64,000 nucleotides of DNA from Spongilla lacustris (GCA_949361645.1 OX442418.1:12000632-12064631), one strand, 5' to 3'; counted from the stretch's first letter, positions 1-12,300 are shown. Notes: a model not told the origin generated them from the letters alone. Numbers and translations are program-made.

Positions 1-281
1 TATCTCCAGCAGTGTGGTTGTCCCAAACTTTTGTGATGTCTACACGCAACACTGAAAGTGCATTGATTATACATGTGTTTTCCCTTCTCTGTGAGGCAAT
101 GCATGCAGTGTACTTAATAATGTTTGAGCTTGCAATTGCAAACGCAAACATCGTTACTTCTCATCTGTGAATGAGATATTTTCAACTTTGACAACAACAA
201 AAGAAATATTGTCTGATAGGAACACCAACACCCTCCCTCCCCCACACACACACCACCTCTTCCACCCCATGCATATTGACT

Positions 282-317
<36 letters not shown>

Positions 318-1009
318 ACCTCCTCTTCATATTGACTGATTGGAATCCTACCCCCCCCCCCCCCCCCCCCCACACACACCCCATGACTCCTACATTGAAG
401 AGTAGTCATTGAAGATGCCCATGCAAGCTAAATTAAACTTGGAGGGTTAATGGGGCTGGCATGAAGCCGAGGGAGGTCTCTTTATGCCTGAAACACTTTA
501 CTTCCATCACATAGCTACTTTTGATATACAGTGCTAACAGTAAACTAATCAGATAAGGAGCTGAAAGTGACACAACTCTGAGCATAGTTTGCTAGAAAGT
601 GAAAAGCAAACAACCGACTGGCCCTCCCCTCCACCAGCCCACTGCCCCTCCCCTCCACCAGCCCACTGCCCCTCCCCTCCACCATTTCACTGTGCCCCTC
701 CCATCCCTTAATACTCCCTTTTAGTCACTTGCACCTGTCCCTCCCATTTCTTCTACTCTCTCGTCTTTCCACTGTTTGAATACGTATTCAAGATTTGTAT
801 CGGCTGGGTCATACATTGTGCTGGCAGTGGGCTGGTGGAGGGGAGGGGCAGTGGCCATATCCTTGGGGGAAGGTTGGATACAGTTTAGGGTGCTGGTTCT
901 CAAGCGGACCTGTCCTTTGATTGGCTGTGCATGCCCCATGGAGACCTGTGTGCACATCATTCTGCAGTACGCACTTGATGCTCTCCACCTCTGACCTCCT
1001 CTTCCCCAG
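1..1009. other. Presumed LANCL intron, simple-sequence rich
   Basis: No exon was recognised. The stretch holds a CA run at about 283-316, a poly-C run at 350-371, and three copies of a short CCCTCCACCAGCCCACTG-type repeat at about 620-685. It most likely belongs to the intron upstream of the first visible LANCL exon. Confidence 0.5.
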
Positions 1010-1957
1010 GCCCTGCCAGCCGTTCCCAGTTTAAATGCCCGCATAGTGTCCCTGGTCAAGCCTTCCATTGACTACCTCCTCTCTCTCAGACTGCCGTCAA
1101 GCAATCTACCTGCCTCCCTCGACAGCTTGTATGACGATGTCCTGGTACATTGGTGTCATGGGGCTCCAGGGCTAGTGCACCTCTGTTCCCACGCCTTCCA
1201 GGTAAGCCTTGCCACACCTCCTTGGGGGGGGGGGGGGGGGGGGGGCCTTTGTCCCATCTCCTTCGGGGTGGGCCTTGCCACACCTCCTTGGAGGGGGGGG
1301 GGGGAGCTTTGCCCCACCTCCTTCACCTCCTTGGGGTAGGGGGCCTTGCCACACCTCCTTGGGGGTGGATGCTCTAATGATGTTTGTACCTCTACATGTA
1401 GGTGTTTAAGGACCAGCGGTATCTAGAGGCAGCCATTGGGTGTGGTGAGGTGGTGTGGAGGCGTGGTCTACTGCGGAAGGGATATGGACTGTGTCATGGT
1501 GTGGCAGGCAACGCCTACACGTTCCTCCAACTGCTGCGCCTGACGGGCAAACCTCAGTACCTCCACAGGGCATTGAAGGTGTGTGGTGTGTGTGTTGTGT
1601 GTGTGCTTGTGCAGTGTATTTGTGTGCTGTGTGATGTATCTGTGTGTGTGGTGTGTGGTGTATCTGTATGTGCGTGCTTGTGTGGTGTATTTGCATACCT
1701 ACTATTTTGCTGTGCAGTTCACTGAATGGTGCCTTACCAGTTCCGAGAGAACGTGTCGCATACCTGACAACCCCTACTCTCTCTTTGAAGGTAAAAATAT
1801 CTTCAGCAGCGTGTAGTGCGTGCGCCATTTAAAAATCTATTCATCTCCAGGTCTTGCTGGAACTCTAACATTTTTTGCGGACATGTTGCACAACCCCCTG
1901 GATGCTCCATTTCCTGCCTTTGAGCTACGAACAGTTCCGTTATGTACACGCTCGTAA
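1010..1957 (+). CDS. LANCL: LanC-like protein (LANCL1/2/3 family), C-terminal half; gene enters from the left
   Basis: Four exons at 1010-1201, 1402-1578, 1718-1790 and 1851-1957 (TAA) join in phase to about 182 residues. They cover the C-terminal half of a eukaryotic LanC-like protein; the family is normally about 400 residues. The motif WCHGAPG ends the first exon and GYGLCHG lies in the second. In this family the Cys of the first motif and the Cys-His of the second bind the active-site zinc. FTEWCL, PYSLFEG and PFPAFEL near the end match the conserved C-terminus. LANCL proteins bind glutathione and have been shown to add it to dehydrated Ser/Thr residues. Exons for the earlier barrel repeats were not found in bases 1-1009, so they should lie left of the window. 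LANCL1, 2 and 3 cannot be separated here. The introns hold poly-G and GT-rich runs. Confidence 0.92.
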
Positions 1958-2738
1958 ATGGGTCACTTCACTTCCCCTCCCCCTCCCTCCTCCCCTCCCC
2001 TCCTCACAAAAATTGTGTGTTCAGGGGACAGCTGTGGTATCGGACACCATTTTGACCCATGTTGGATTGGTATTAGATTAAACTTGCGACATGTTATTAA
2101 CTGCATGTTTATGTAGTGTGAGCCTGTGAGGTTTAATGGTGAGTGGGCATGCTTCTCCCCACTGTCACTGGATACCTATGACTTCTCCCTGGTCCTCTGC
2201 CCCCTTGACAATGACTTGTATGTTCTAATAACCCATGTGCACTGGGAGTAAAATAGAAAAGCTGCATTTGAGTGCTGGGGACCTACTGTACATCTTACAT
2301 TGTACTTGAGAACAGGGTGCTGGGGCAGGAGCATGGCTGTGACATGATAGGGAAACAGCGCGAGAGAGAGTGACGAATGTAAGAGGGAGTGGGTGAGGCT
2401 TCAGGTAGTCAGTCGGTTTGGTCTCGTCCCCAGACCAGCATTGCAGCATTACATCACCGCTGGGTGTATCAGGACTAAGAGGGTTAGCACTCCTTAATGT
2501 CCAGCAGGGACTTCTGGTAGAGTTCTACATACCGAATGCAAAGCACGTGAAGATAAAAGTGTCTACCGGTGATCACGTGGTTAATAAGTGTACATGACAA
2601 TTCTTATGGTCGGGTCGACCCGGTCATTTTTAAATATAATATTTTTCATGCGTTAACATTATACATGTACATTGTACGTACGCATACAAGATCACGTGAA
2701 CGTAAAAGCGCGCGTTCGCTACTAAATTCAAAACAAAC
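1958..2738. other. Intergenic region between LANCL and SPC25
   Basis: No coding exon seen. It should contain the 3' untranslated region of LANCL and the promoter of SPC25. Several CACGTG/ATCACGTG E-box-like words lie at about 2543-2700, close to the SPC25 start; their use as promoter elements is a guess. Confidence 0.4.
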
Positions 2739-3661
2739 ATGGAGCGGGAAATACTCATGATACAGGCCTCTGCAGAAGCATTAAGTAACGCGAAGACTAC
2801 CAAGGAGATGGCAGCAATACGTCGCCTACTTGATACTTTAGAGAGTCACAAAGGTACTCTCCCATTTCCATCCTTTACCCTTCGTTTGACGCTTCCACAC
2901 AGAGGAGGTCAACAGGCAAACCAGTATGATTTCCAAGTACCAGGCAGAGAAGCTGATAATGGAGAACGGTACGTTATAAAATGGTGTGTGTTGTTTTATG
3001 CGCGAGCGCAATGATTACAAACAGAGCTTCGAGAACTGGCAAACACTGGCGCGGAACTGGTTGGTGTTACGGACCAGTGTGCACTGCAGGGCAGCCAACC
3101 GGTGAATTATGAGCAGACGAAGAAAAAAGAATTGTTTTTCATGTGCTTTGGCTTGCAATTCGTTCTCGATGAAGGTAGCGTGTGTGTCTGTGTGCTGTGG
3201 ATTCATTGAAGTATGTGTCATGCTGTTATTGAATGGAGTAGTGGATGTATCCTGCTGTTATTGAATGGAGTAGTGGATGTATCGTGGCTGCACATCGCCA
3301 TTGAAATACTTACAAGTTTAATATCTTCATTGTATCGTTATTTACTCAATCTCTCCCCCCCCCCTCCCCCCTCCACAACCTTCCTCTCTACCTTCTCTCC
3401 CTCTTTCCCTTGCTCTACTCTTTAGGCAAAGCCATGAAGCTAGTCTTCACCAGCCTCGATCCTCGGGAGCCAGCAAAGGAACACTTTGTAGTTATGGACT
3501 TGGATTCCTCCAACCAGTGGCTCCTGTTGGACGTACAGCCAAAGGTCGAAGGAGTGGGAGAACTGATATCTGACTTAAATAGAACACAAAATTTTAGCGA
3601 GTTTTGCAAGTCTGTGCGAGCTCAGTTCAAGCACAATGTATATAGTTTGGCTGATTCATAG
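2739..3661 (+). CDS. SPC25: Kinetochore protein SPC25 (NDC80 complex)
   Basis: Exons 2739-2853, 2903-2968, 3025-3174 and 3426-3661 (TAG) join with consistent phase to 188 residues; the human protein has 224. The N-terminal half is charged and heptad-like, as expected of the coiled coil that pairs with SPC24. The C-terminal part has a GLQFVLDE segment, then KLVFTSLDPREP, then NFSEFCKSVRAQF. These line up in order with the RWD-type globular head of SPC25 (family knowledge: LQFIFTNIDPK and NFSAFLANVRKAF in human). SPC25 with SPC24 anchors the NDC80 complex to the inner kinetochore through the CENP-T/MIS12 side. The ATG at 2739 is the first in frame before the coiled coil. The shorter length comes from a reduced coiled coil. 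The third intron carries two copies of a roughly 25-bp repeat at 3220-3290. Confidence 0.85.
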
Positions 3662-3926
3662 GGTAACGTATGTCTTTGTCCACACGCATATATGGTACCC
3701 TGTATGTCTGATTGGTCCACAGGGCACATGTGACAGCAAAACTACGGCAACCTCCTCAGAGGACAAAATCTGATGAAATCTGTTCAATACATAGGTAGCA
3801 GCAGTAAGTCCACAAGACAAAGCAATGGTTCTGTACAAACGCCCCTGACTTATTTACAAGTGATCAGTAGGTACAAACACATACACGTAAATATTTGTCT
3901 GGGATCCCTCCAGATGTTGAGAAACC

Positions 3927-4017
3927 CTAGTCTCGGCCCCAGACCCAACGCCTACTGATGCGTAGAGATGATGTAATCCATCCGCAGCTGCGTCCGTTGG
4001 GTCTGGGGCCGAGACTA
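3927..4017. mobile_element. Short palindromic MITE, family A (copy 1)
   Basis: A 91-bp element whose first 24 bases, beginning CTAGTCTCGGCCCCAGACCC, return as an exact inverted copy at the end. The interior carries GATGTAATCCATCCGCAGCTG. The same termini and interior occur at about 9642-9746. No coding capacity, so this is a non-autonomous terminal-inverted-repeat element. Confidence 0.8.
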
Positions 4018-4044
4018 GAGAAACCTGTGCGTTATTAGTATAGT

Positions 4045-5020
4045 TCTTGGGAACAGGCACAGCTCAGTTTAAGTAGAGGTGGTATTGGGCTTTGCAGCCT
4101 CTCAGACCACTCAGCAGCTTGTTACATAGCTCCACTTAGCATGTCCACACTGGAATTGATATCTAATCAACATCTTGTCCATTCTATTGGAGAATATAAT
4201 AGCCGTATTCCACCATCTGAGGCCATTACAATAGAAGCAGTCACTCACACTCGTGCCGTCAAAAATACCTTTCCTGCAAACTTGAAGATAGCCAATTTAA
4301 TAAGCTGTTTGCTAGTTCATCTTTGCCAGACAGAGCACGTCTACTATTTGTATCTTCCCTCCATGCTGCAGCCTGGCTTTCTGTTATCCCTTCTCCAGGG
4401 CTTAACTTACACCTTGACCCTCTGGAGTTTCAAATAGCCATACAGTGGTTGCTAGGCTCAACGTGCCAGTTGTCCCTACTGCCCAGCTCATTCATTGGAC
4501 TCCCTGGGTCACCATGCTTTGACTTGCAAGCACGGAGGTGATGTGGTCACCCGTCATAACAGGCTGCAGGATGTTTTTGTGGAGTCATGTCGGAGAGCCT
4601 GTGTTGGGGTTCAGGTAGAGGTGGGGAGTGGTTATGGACTCCATGAGCACAACAAACGACCAGCGGATGTTCTTGCTGCAGATTGGATGTTGGGCAAGCC
4701 AGCTGCATTCGACTTCACTGTCATATCACTGCTAGTTTCTATCAGTTTATCTGAAGTGAGTGCGACAGCTGGGTCTGCAGCCTTTGCTGCCGAGGAGTGC
4801 AAGCAATGACACCAAATGTGCTGAACTGGGTTGGGTGTCCATCCCACTCGCAGTGGAGACATATGGTTGTTGGGGTACAGAGGCTAATTGGGCATTATCT
4901 CAGCTTGCTTTCAGATTGGCCACAAGACAGAACTGCCCAAAGTCCATAGCCATTGCAGCTTTATATGGGCTTAGGGCAAATGTCAGGGCAATCCTTAACA
5001 GAGGATTCCAAGACCATTAA
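4045..5020 (+). pseudogene. 5'-truncated, frameshifted LINE (non-LTR) reverse transcriptase C-terminal remnant
   Basis: Read in pieces, this stretch encodes a WEQAQLSLSRGGIGL start, then LPDRARLLFVSSLHAAAWLS, then SLGHHALTCKHGGDVVTRHN, then KRPADVLAADWMLGKPAAFD, then LGWVSIPLAVETYGCWG. The pieces fall in different frames, with stops between them. The same order of motifs appears in the second copy at 50979-55405. This module, following the reverse-transcriptase palm, is widespread in invertebrate LINEs and marks a dead 5'-truncated insertion. The GHHA and Cys/His residues suggest a zinc-binding segment; that is inference. It is not a host gene. Confidence 0.85.
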
Positions 5021-5652
5021 TTGATAGATTATTAATAATGTTGTGTGTGTATGTACGTGTTCATTTATCCTGTAATGTGTTATTAAATTTAGTATTTCAC
5101 GAGGGGGGGGGGGGGGGGGGGGGGCAAAAAGGTTTTGTAAACACCCATCCTCAGATTTCATAAAAGTACCCACCACCCTACGCCCTCACGCGTAACCACA
5201 AATTTGCACAAAGAAACCACTTAGCAATGAATATATTATCACCTCTACTGCTATGGTAACCTAGTACGACTGACCATAGGCATAGCAAGCACCTTGAAAT
5301 TATACTAGTATCTACTGAAGCTGGGTGCATGAACGACATGAAGCATAACCCCGATTGTTCAAAAGCGAAAGAAATGATGGAGAAGGAGCATCTGGTGTAT
5401 GGCTTAGGCTGCATGGTAATGCTCTACACTAGCTAGCAACGGCATCATTGCTGAGCGTTCCTCGGGAGAAGCGTAGCGCTCGTGCATAGGAGCCGCTTTC
5501 TTTTGCACGAATAAAGTGTCGTCTCGGTATTTCAATTTGTTTTTCTGTAACGTTTAATATTGCATATTGCATATGTGCCCATACATAATCGTTAATACGG
5601 CATAAATATCAGAACCGTATATTTAAAGCATGCCCACGTGCGAAAGTAGCAA
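5021..5652. other. Intergenic region with poly-G run, upstream of RRP7A
   Basis: No coding exon recognised. A run of about 22 G lies at 5103-5124. The RRP7A promoter must lie in the right-hand part. The AT-rich stretch at about 5540-5620 just before the start has no clear TATA box at the usual spacing. Confidence 0.4.
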
Positions 5653-6384
5653 ATGAACGACTTTGAGAGATTGCCGGTTTGCTTCACGAGCCGAGGAGGG
5701 GCGCAGTCTACTCACACCATCTTCTGCAAGCGACATGCGGTGAGGCAGACCTCCGAGAAAACGCCCAACGGTCTCACGCTCTTCACGTTGGGATGGCCGC
5801 CGTATTGCCTCAGCGGGATGGTCCAGGACATATTTTCTCGTGTTGGCCAGGTGAGCGCCGTGTACATGTGCGACCGGCCGGGCCATTTTGAGGGAGGCGA
5901 CGGAGACTCCTGTCAGACGGGACCGGTGGGCTACGTCGTGTTCAACACCGCTGAAGAAGTCGACTGCGCGCTGAAAATGTGCGGCGTGTCCGAAGCCATT
6001 GTTTGCACCTGCACGGACGGGAGCTGTGGAACGCAGAAGTGGTGCGCGGAATACCTTAAGGAGAGGAGAAGTTTGTCCACTCTGGAGGCTCTCGTTGAGC
6101 AAACTGTTATGCGGTACGAGCTTAATAAGCAAGGGGCGAAAGATGAACGGACTAAGACGGGGGAACCCGACGAGGAGGGATGGGTAACCGTCACGAGAAA
6201 GAGAGCGCTACCCGCAAGCCGCCAAGAGAAGAAGAAACGAAAGAAGAAAGAGCTTTTAAACTTTTACAACTTTCAGCAGCGCGAGACGCAGCGGCAAAGA
6301 ATAGCGGAACTGAGGAAGAAATTCGAAGAGGATAAACGCAGGGTCGAGCAGATGAGAGAGAAGCGGAAGTTCAAACCGTTCTAA
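5653..6384 (+). CDS. RRP7A: Ribosomal RNA-processing protein 7 homologue, intronless
   Basis: A single open reading frame of 243 residues (human RRP7A 280). The N-terminal half holds an RRM-like fold with LFTLGWPPYCLSGMVQDIFS and VGYVVFNTAEEVDCAL. The C-terminal half has EEGWVTVTRKRALP, then a lysine-rich stretch, LLNFYNFQQRE, and a closing LRKKFEEDKRRVEQMREKRKF, the signature of the Rrp7 C-terminal helix. In yeast and human the protein joins the UTP-C/CURI group of the small-subunit processome in the nucleolus and is needed for 18S rRNA maturation. The ATG at 5653 is the first in frame. Two cysteine-rich patches (CTCTDGSCG) in the middle are not typical and may be lineage-specific. The gene is convergent with the kinase gene, whose stop lies 130 bp downstream. 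Single-exon structure contrasts with the split neighbours. Confidence 0.93.
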   Translation: MNDFERLPVCFTSRGGAQSTHTIFCKRHAVRQTSEKTPNGLTLFTLGWPPYCLSGMVQDIFSRVGQVSAVYMCDRPGHFEGGDGDSCQTGPVGYVVFNTAEEVDCALKMCGVSEAIVCTCTDGSCGTQKWCAEYLKERRSLSTLEALVEQTVMRYELNKQGAKDERTKTGEPDEEGWVTVTRKRALPASRQEKKKRKKKELLNFYNFQQRETQRQRIAELRKKFEEDKRRVEQMREKRKFKPF

Positions 6385-6513
6385 ATACTGCCTTTATCAA
6401 CACCGTACATTAGCCCGAGTTTGGCGTATTAGAAGAGAAAGCAAGTGGTGGACACATGAGAGATAGGAGGCTATGTAGAGATATATACACACAAACACTG
6501 TACGTGTGCAGGT

Positions 6514-9336
6514 TCACTGTTGTGAGGCAGCTGCTGTCTGCTGCTTCTTTGGTCTGAAATACGGATCTTCACACACACCGAATACGTCCGGACGTTCCTC
6601 TTTGCGATAGGATAAGCAGCGTTGAATAAACGTCTTTAGGAATTTAATGGTGTGTGTGTGTGTGTTGGAGGAGGGAGGGAGTAGAGTGGAAAAGTAGGTC
6701 GATATTTACCATGGGGTAGGCACGAAGTGTTGCCTCACCTTGGCTTCCTGACTGACTACAGGTTTTGCAGGGAACTCGACCTCCTTCGCATTTAGGATAG
6801 TGTTCTGCTCCAGGATCGAAGCCTGTGACAAGTTGTGCCCAAATGGCTGTGGGGTAAAACGAGGTGTGACGTGCACTGTGCATAAAGGACCTGGAATGGA
6901 ATCATGACGCCTTCTCTCACCTTTTTTCCATACAGGCACTGGTAGAGTATTATTCCAATGGACCAAACATCTACCTGCCAACCAAAAATGTGATTAATAT
7001 ATATATTATTAATTAATTAAATTATAATCATACAGTGTTACACAATAAAGCTAACATGGCCACCCAGCTATGTCGACCTCTTATTGAGGTTACATCAACC
7101 ATTTACAGTCGCCTTATCCTCATCCTCATGAGGCAGAATGCCAGGGCCATTTTTTGGCCAGATGTGTCCCACCAACCACATCTTGTGACTTCTAGTTGTA
7201 GTGTTTTAATAAATAGTTGTGAGTATTAAATTGTAATGCATTGTTTTTAATAATACATGTAAGAATAGTAAAATTGTAATAAAAAAATAAAATGAACATA
7301 CACAACTAAATTTAAAACAAAAAGATCATGCCTGCACCTTTACCAAACAAATTCCCCTCCCTCCACACACAAACACACACACACCTTGGATGATATCTTG
7401 GGGGGCTCTTTCCCCATCATAAAGCACTCCGGGGGGAGGTACCAGTATGTGCCCGCCCCCTGGGAGGTCAACTCCATGCCATCTGGATGGTCGTGCTCCA
7501 TGATCTTGCTGAGACCAAAGTCTGTTATCTTAACGTCAAGGTTGTCGATGCCAGATCCCAATAAGATGTTACCTGTGCGTGTGTTTGTGTGTGTGTGTGT
7601 GTGGGGGGGGGGGGGGTGAGAGTTACATTGTGTGCAGTAATATATTTGTGCATTTGTGTGTGTGTGTTATATTTGTGTGTGTGTGTGTGTGTGTGACATT
7701 TGTACATGTGTGTTACATTTGATTTGTGAGTGTGTGTGTGTGTGTGTGTGTGTCAGGGTTAGCCCACACCTGGTTTGAGGTCAAAGTGGATGATGGGAGG
7801 CTTTAGTTCGTTGAGATACCTCAGAGCAGCCATGACTTGAACAATGATCATCCTGGCCTGTGGGCGGAGCAACTGTGACATTTATATGCTCCAATTAGTG
7901 CACACCCAAGCTAACGGTGGCACTACTGGATTAGAGTACCCTAAAGCTTCATTATGTAAACATCTCTGCGGTGGTGACTCATCTAACAACATGCATTGAA
8001 TGCGGCCCAAAAACAAAAAACCCCTTCACATGTAGTAAGTAATGGAACAAGGAGCCATGGCAACAGACATGGTTACATCATCATAATACAGGCCAATCAT
8101 AAAACAAAAGTTATACCACCACCATGCAGCCTTCATTGTTACGGTATTGTCATCCCTACCAGAGTCCATTGTTGAGGGTGGGCGTTTGTTATCAATACTA
8201 CCCCCCCAATAACTAATAGAATGAATGTCAGATTTGCTCAAACACATACATACATCCACTCCCATCACATGCACACAAATCCACTAACACACACATCCAC
8301 TAAATCACACACACACACACACACAACCTCTCTTTCGGGGAGGGTCTTCTGCTGTTTGAGAAGAAAGTCCAGATCATTTCCGTTGATGTACTCCAGGACT
8401 GTACAGAAGGAGTTTGAGTCTATCTCAAAGACGTCATGCAGTTGCACTATGTGCTGGGGATGGGACCACAAATGGCAGGAGATGAGCGGGAAAAAGATTT
8501 ACTCACTGGATGGTTGAGCTTCTTATGGATGTTGTACTCCCTTAGGGCATGTCTGAGGGGAGGAGGAGGAGGGGGAGGGGTCACATGGAAGCGTTGTAGT
8601 AGCAAAGTACACATGTTGATGTGTGGGATGGTGGTGTATGGCAAGTGCATATGCGTTGATGTGTGTGATGGTGTGCATATGTGTGTTGATGTGTGACGGT
8701 GTGCATGTGTGTGTTGATATGTGTGATGGTGTGCACATGTGTTGATATGTGTGATGGTGTGCATGTGTGTTGATGTGTGATGGTGTGCATGTGTTGATGT
8801 GTGATGGTGTGCATATTGCTGATGTGTGTGATGGTGTGCATGTGTTGATGTGTGACGGTGTGCATATGTGCTGATGTGTGATGGTGTGCATATTGCTGAT
8901 GTGTGTGATGGTGTGCATGTGTTGATGTGTGATGGTGTGCATATGTGCTGATGTGTGTGATGGTGTGCATATGTGTTGATGTGTGATGGTGTGCATATGT
9001 GTTGATGTGTGATGGTGTGCATATGTGCTGATGTGTGTGATGGTGTATGGCACTGATGGGATAGGTGGAATGGCATGGGACGAGGGGAGGGGGAGGGGCA
9101 TGTACAGCTCTCCTGACTTGATGTAGTTGGCCTTCTTGTCTTCCTTCCACTCCATGTTCAGTTGGTGGATCTTGCACGCCACATATCTCTGCTCTTGCAA
9201 GTCGAAGGCCTGATCACGGGGAAGAACATAAAACATCTTACACACTGGCATTACCTCCCCTTCACATTTATGGGTTACCACATATGCCTTGTTTTCTGAC
9301 ACACACACACACACACACACGTACATACACACACGT

Positions 9337-9377
<41 letters not shown>

Positions 9378-12300
9378 CATTCAAGGAAGTATTCGATTAA
9401 TGATTTTGAAAACACATCTAAATGCAACCCATAAGGCTAGGTACGACACCAGGCCCAATGACAACAATGGGATGGCTTTGGTGAGTGGCTGGAAACTACT
9501 TCTACTTCAGGTGCTCCACATATTACGGCCAAAACATGGGGAATCCCCTGCGATATCGCCAGTGTGCACCAGTATGATGCATAATACTGGTGCACCAATT
9601 GAATCAGCATGTATCTTTAGTTAGTGTACATGTGGCAATGTAGCCTCGGCCCCAGACCCAACGGGTGCAGCTGTAGATGGATTGACGGGTAGCAGTGATG
9701 TGATCCATCCGCAGCTGTGTCTTTTGGGTCTGGGGCCGAGACTAGTGGCAATGCTGTGCCAGACAAGTGAAACAACTGAAATTATTTACCACAAAATCAA
9801 AACTGAAAACAAAACATTAACAGAATAAACAACCCAATATCACATGCCTCAAAACACCTACACACTAGTGCAGTGTAGCAGACCCTCGCGTGGATGGAGG
9901 GTCTGGAAGGTTGCCTATTATCGAGTCGTGCCGATTAGTTTCTGCTCATTAAAAAATTATTACATCAGGAGTGGGGAATGCAATTTACGTGCTCCTGACG
10001 TAATAATTTTTTTTATGAACACAAACATATCGGCATGACTCAAGAATAGGCCAACCTTCCAGCCCCTCCATCCACGCGATGGTCTGGCTATGTTGGACTG
10101 CATCCACCATACGTGGCTCACTTGGTAGACTTCACTAAAACCACCTCGACCAATGAGATGAAGCAGCAGGTAACGACTGTTAAGGGTGGGATTGTTGTTG
10201 AACCTGAGGGTGTGGATATGTATGAGTGCATGTAGGTATGGACATGAGTGCATGTAGGTGTGGGTATGAGGTGTGGGTATGAGTGCATGTAGGTGTGGGT
10301 ATGAGGTGTGGGTATGAGTGCATGTATGTGTGGGTATGAGGTGTGGGTATGCGTGCATGTAGGTGTGGGTATGAGTGCATACAGTTATGGTAGCATGGAC
10401 ACACCCATCACGGTACCTTGAGGTCTCTTCAGATGCTATTCTCTTCAGCTCACGTATGTGGAGATTTCGTTCTCTTTCGAGGTTCTCCAGTTCTGTTGTA
10501 AGATGTGCCTCTTCCTGGGAGGGAGGGAGGGAGGGAGTGAGGGTAGGGGAGAGGGTAGGAGGGGGTGAGGCTAGGAGGGGAGATGGTAGGAGGGGGAGGG
10601 AGGGTAGGAGGGGAGGGAAGTGATGGGGAGGGGAGAGGGTGGAAGGAGTGAGGATAGAAGAGGGGAACGAGGGAAAGGGAGGAGAAATGGAATTGTGGAG
10701 ACCAGAGGGAAAGGGGAGGAGGAGGGGCAGAACGTGGACCATCCTTTCTCTCATACCTTCTTCAGAGCAGCTGCCCTTAATTTGAACAGCTCATCTCTTT
10801 CGCTGTAGTCAAAGGCAGTGAGACTGGGGACCAGAGAAGAGCAAGGGAAGGCGTGGTGACTAGAGGGGGAGGGGAATGCCACACCCACCTACCTCCCTGC
10901 TTGAGACTTGGAGTCCCCTTCTTGTGAACTACTACGGCTGTTGCCTTTAGCTTTTACTAGAAGGGGCGACCACCATGTGACACACATAAACCCCGAAGCC
11001 TCCCCCCCCCACACACATATCCACCAGTTCTGTTAACATTCTTTTAATGACTGACCAATCAGCAGCTTGCCGCTGAGGTCATGCATCCTCTGTTTCCCCG
11101 GGAGTATTGCTCTGCAGATCATTACATGCCACGCCCCCTCCCAAATAGTTCAATGTGTAATAATCAGGAAACCACACATTGGTAAGTGGTCCATTGCAGC
11201 TGGAGCAATTCAGCAAGTTAAGGCCTGCATTAAGGTCAGCATTAAGGTCAGCATTAAGGTCAGCATTAAGATCAGCATTAAGGTCAGCATTAAGGTCAGC
11301 ATTAAGGCCAGCATTAAGGCCAGCATTAAGGCCAGCATTAGGGTCAGCATTAGGGCCAGCATTAAGGTCAGCATTAAGGCCAGCATTAAGGCCAGCATTA
11401 AGGTCAGCATTAAGGTCAGCATTAAGGCCAGCATTAAGGCCAGCATTAGGGCCAGCATTAAGGCCAGCATTAAGGCCAGCATTAGGGTCAGCATTAGGGC
11501 CAGCATTAAGGCCAGCATTAAGGCCAGCATTAAGGTCAGCATTAAGGTCAGCATTAAGGCCAGCATTAAGGTCAGCATTAAGGCCAGCATTAAGGCCAGC
11601 ATTAAGGTCAGCATTAAGGTCAGCATTAAGGCCAGCATTAAGGCCAGCATTAAGGCCAGCATTAGGGTCAGCATTAGGGCCAGCATTAAGGTCAGCATTA
11701 AGGCCAGCATTAAGGCCAGCATTAGGGCCAGCATTAGGGTCAGCATTAAGGTCAGCATTAAGGCCAGCATTAAGGCCAGCATTAAGGTCAGCATTAAGGT
11801 CAGCATTAAGGCCAGCATTAAGGCCAGCATTAGGGTCAGCATTAGGGCCAGCATTAAGGTCAGCATTAAGGCCAGCATTAAGGCCAGCATTAGGGCCAGC
11901 ATTAGGGTCAGCATTAAGGTCAGCATTAAGGTCAGCATTAAGGTCAGCATTAGGGCCAGCATACACATCCGGGCGGCTTTGTTTTCTGGCAACTTGTCTC
12001 AATTGTTGGATTTTGTAGTCAAATAGCTCTGAGAACGATTAAATAACTTAGATAATGATCAGTCGCTTGAGGACTAGCGATTTGTCGCCAGAAAACAGAA
12101 AGCCTTTCTAATTCGGAGTGACAAATGAACAGAAAGATCAAGAGATTAGCCGATCGGAAGTCGCCCCACATATGCTAGCCTCTAGCAACCACTCTGCTGT
12201 GAGACTTTTAACATGTATGAGTTGTACACACCCACCCCTCCTCCCCAGGCCACTCACAGCTAGGCTTCCTCCCACCCCTCCTCCCCAGGCCATTCACAGC

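Noticed and set aside
5623..6132. 169-codon frame antisense to RRP7A
   Set aside because: It is a shadow of a GC-rich real gene whose protein matches a known family.
8447..9380. His/Thr-rich frames of 198-285 codons on the minus strand
   Set aside because: Minisatellite translation. The true TLK exons 14 and 15 lie at its edges.
11067..12026. Four long frames of 260-319 codons on both strands
   Set aside because: All come from the 12-bp minisatellite in a TLK intron; the repeat lacks stop codons by composition.
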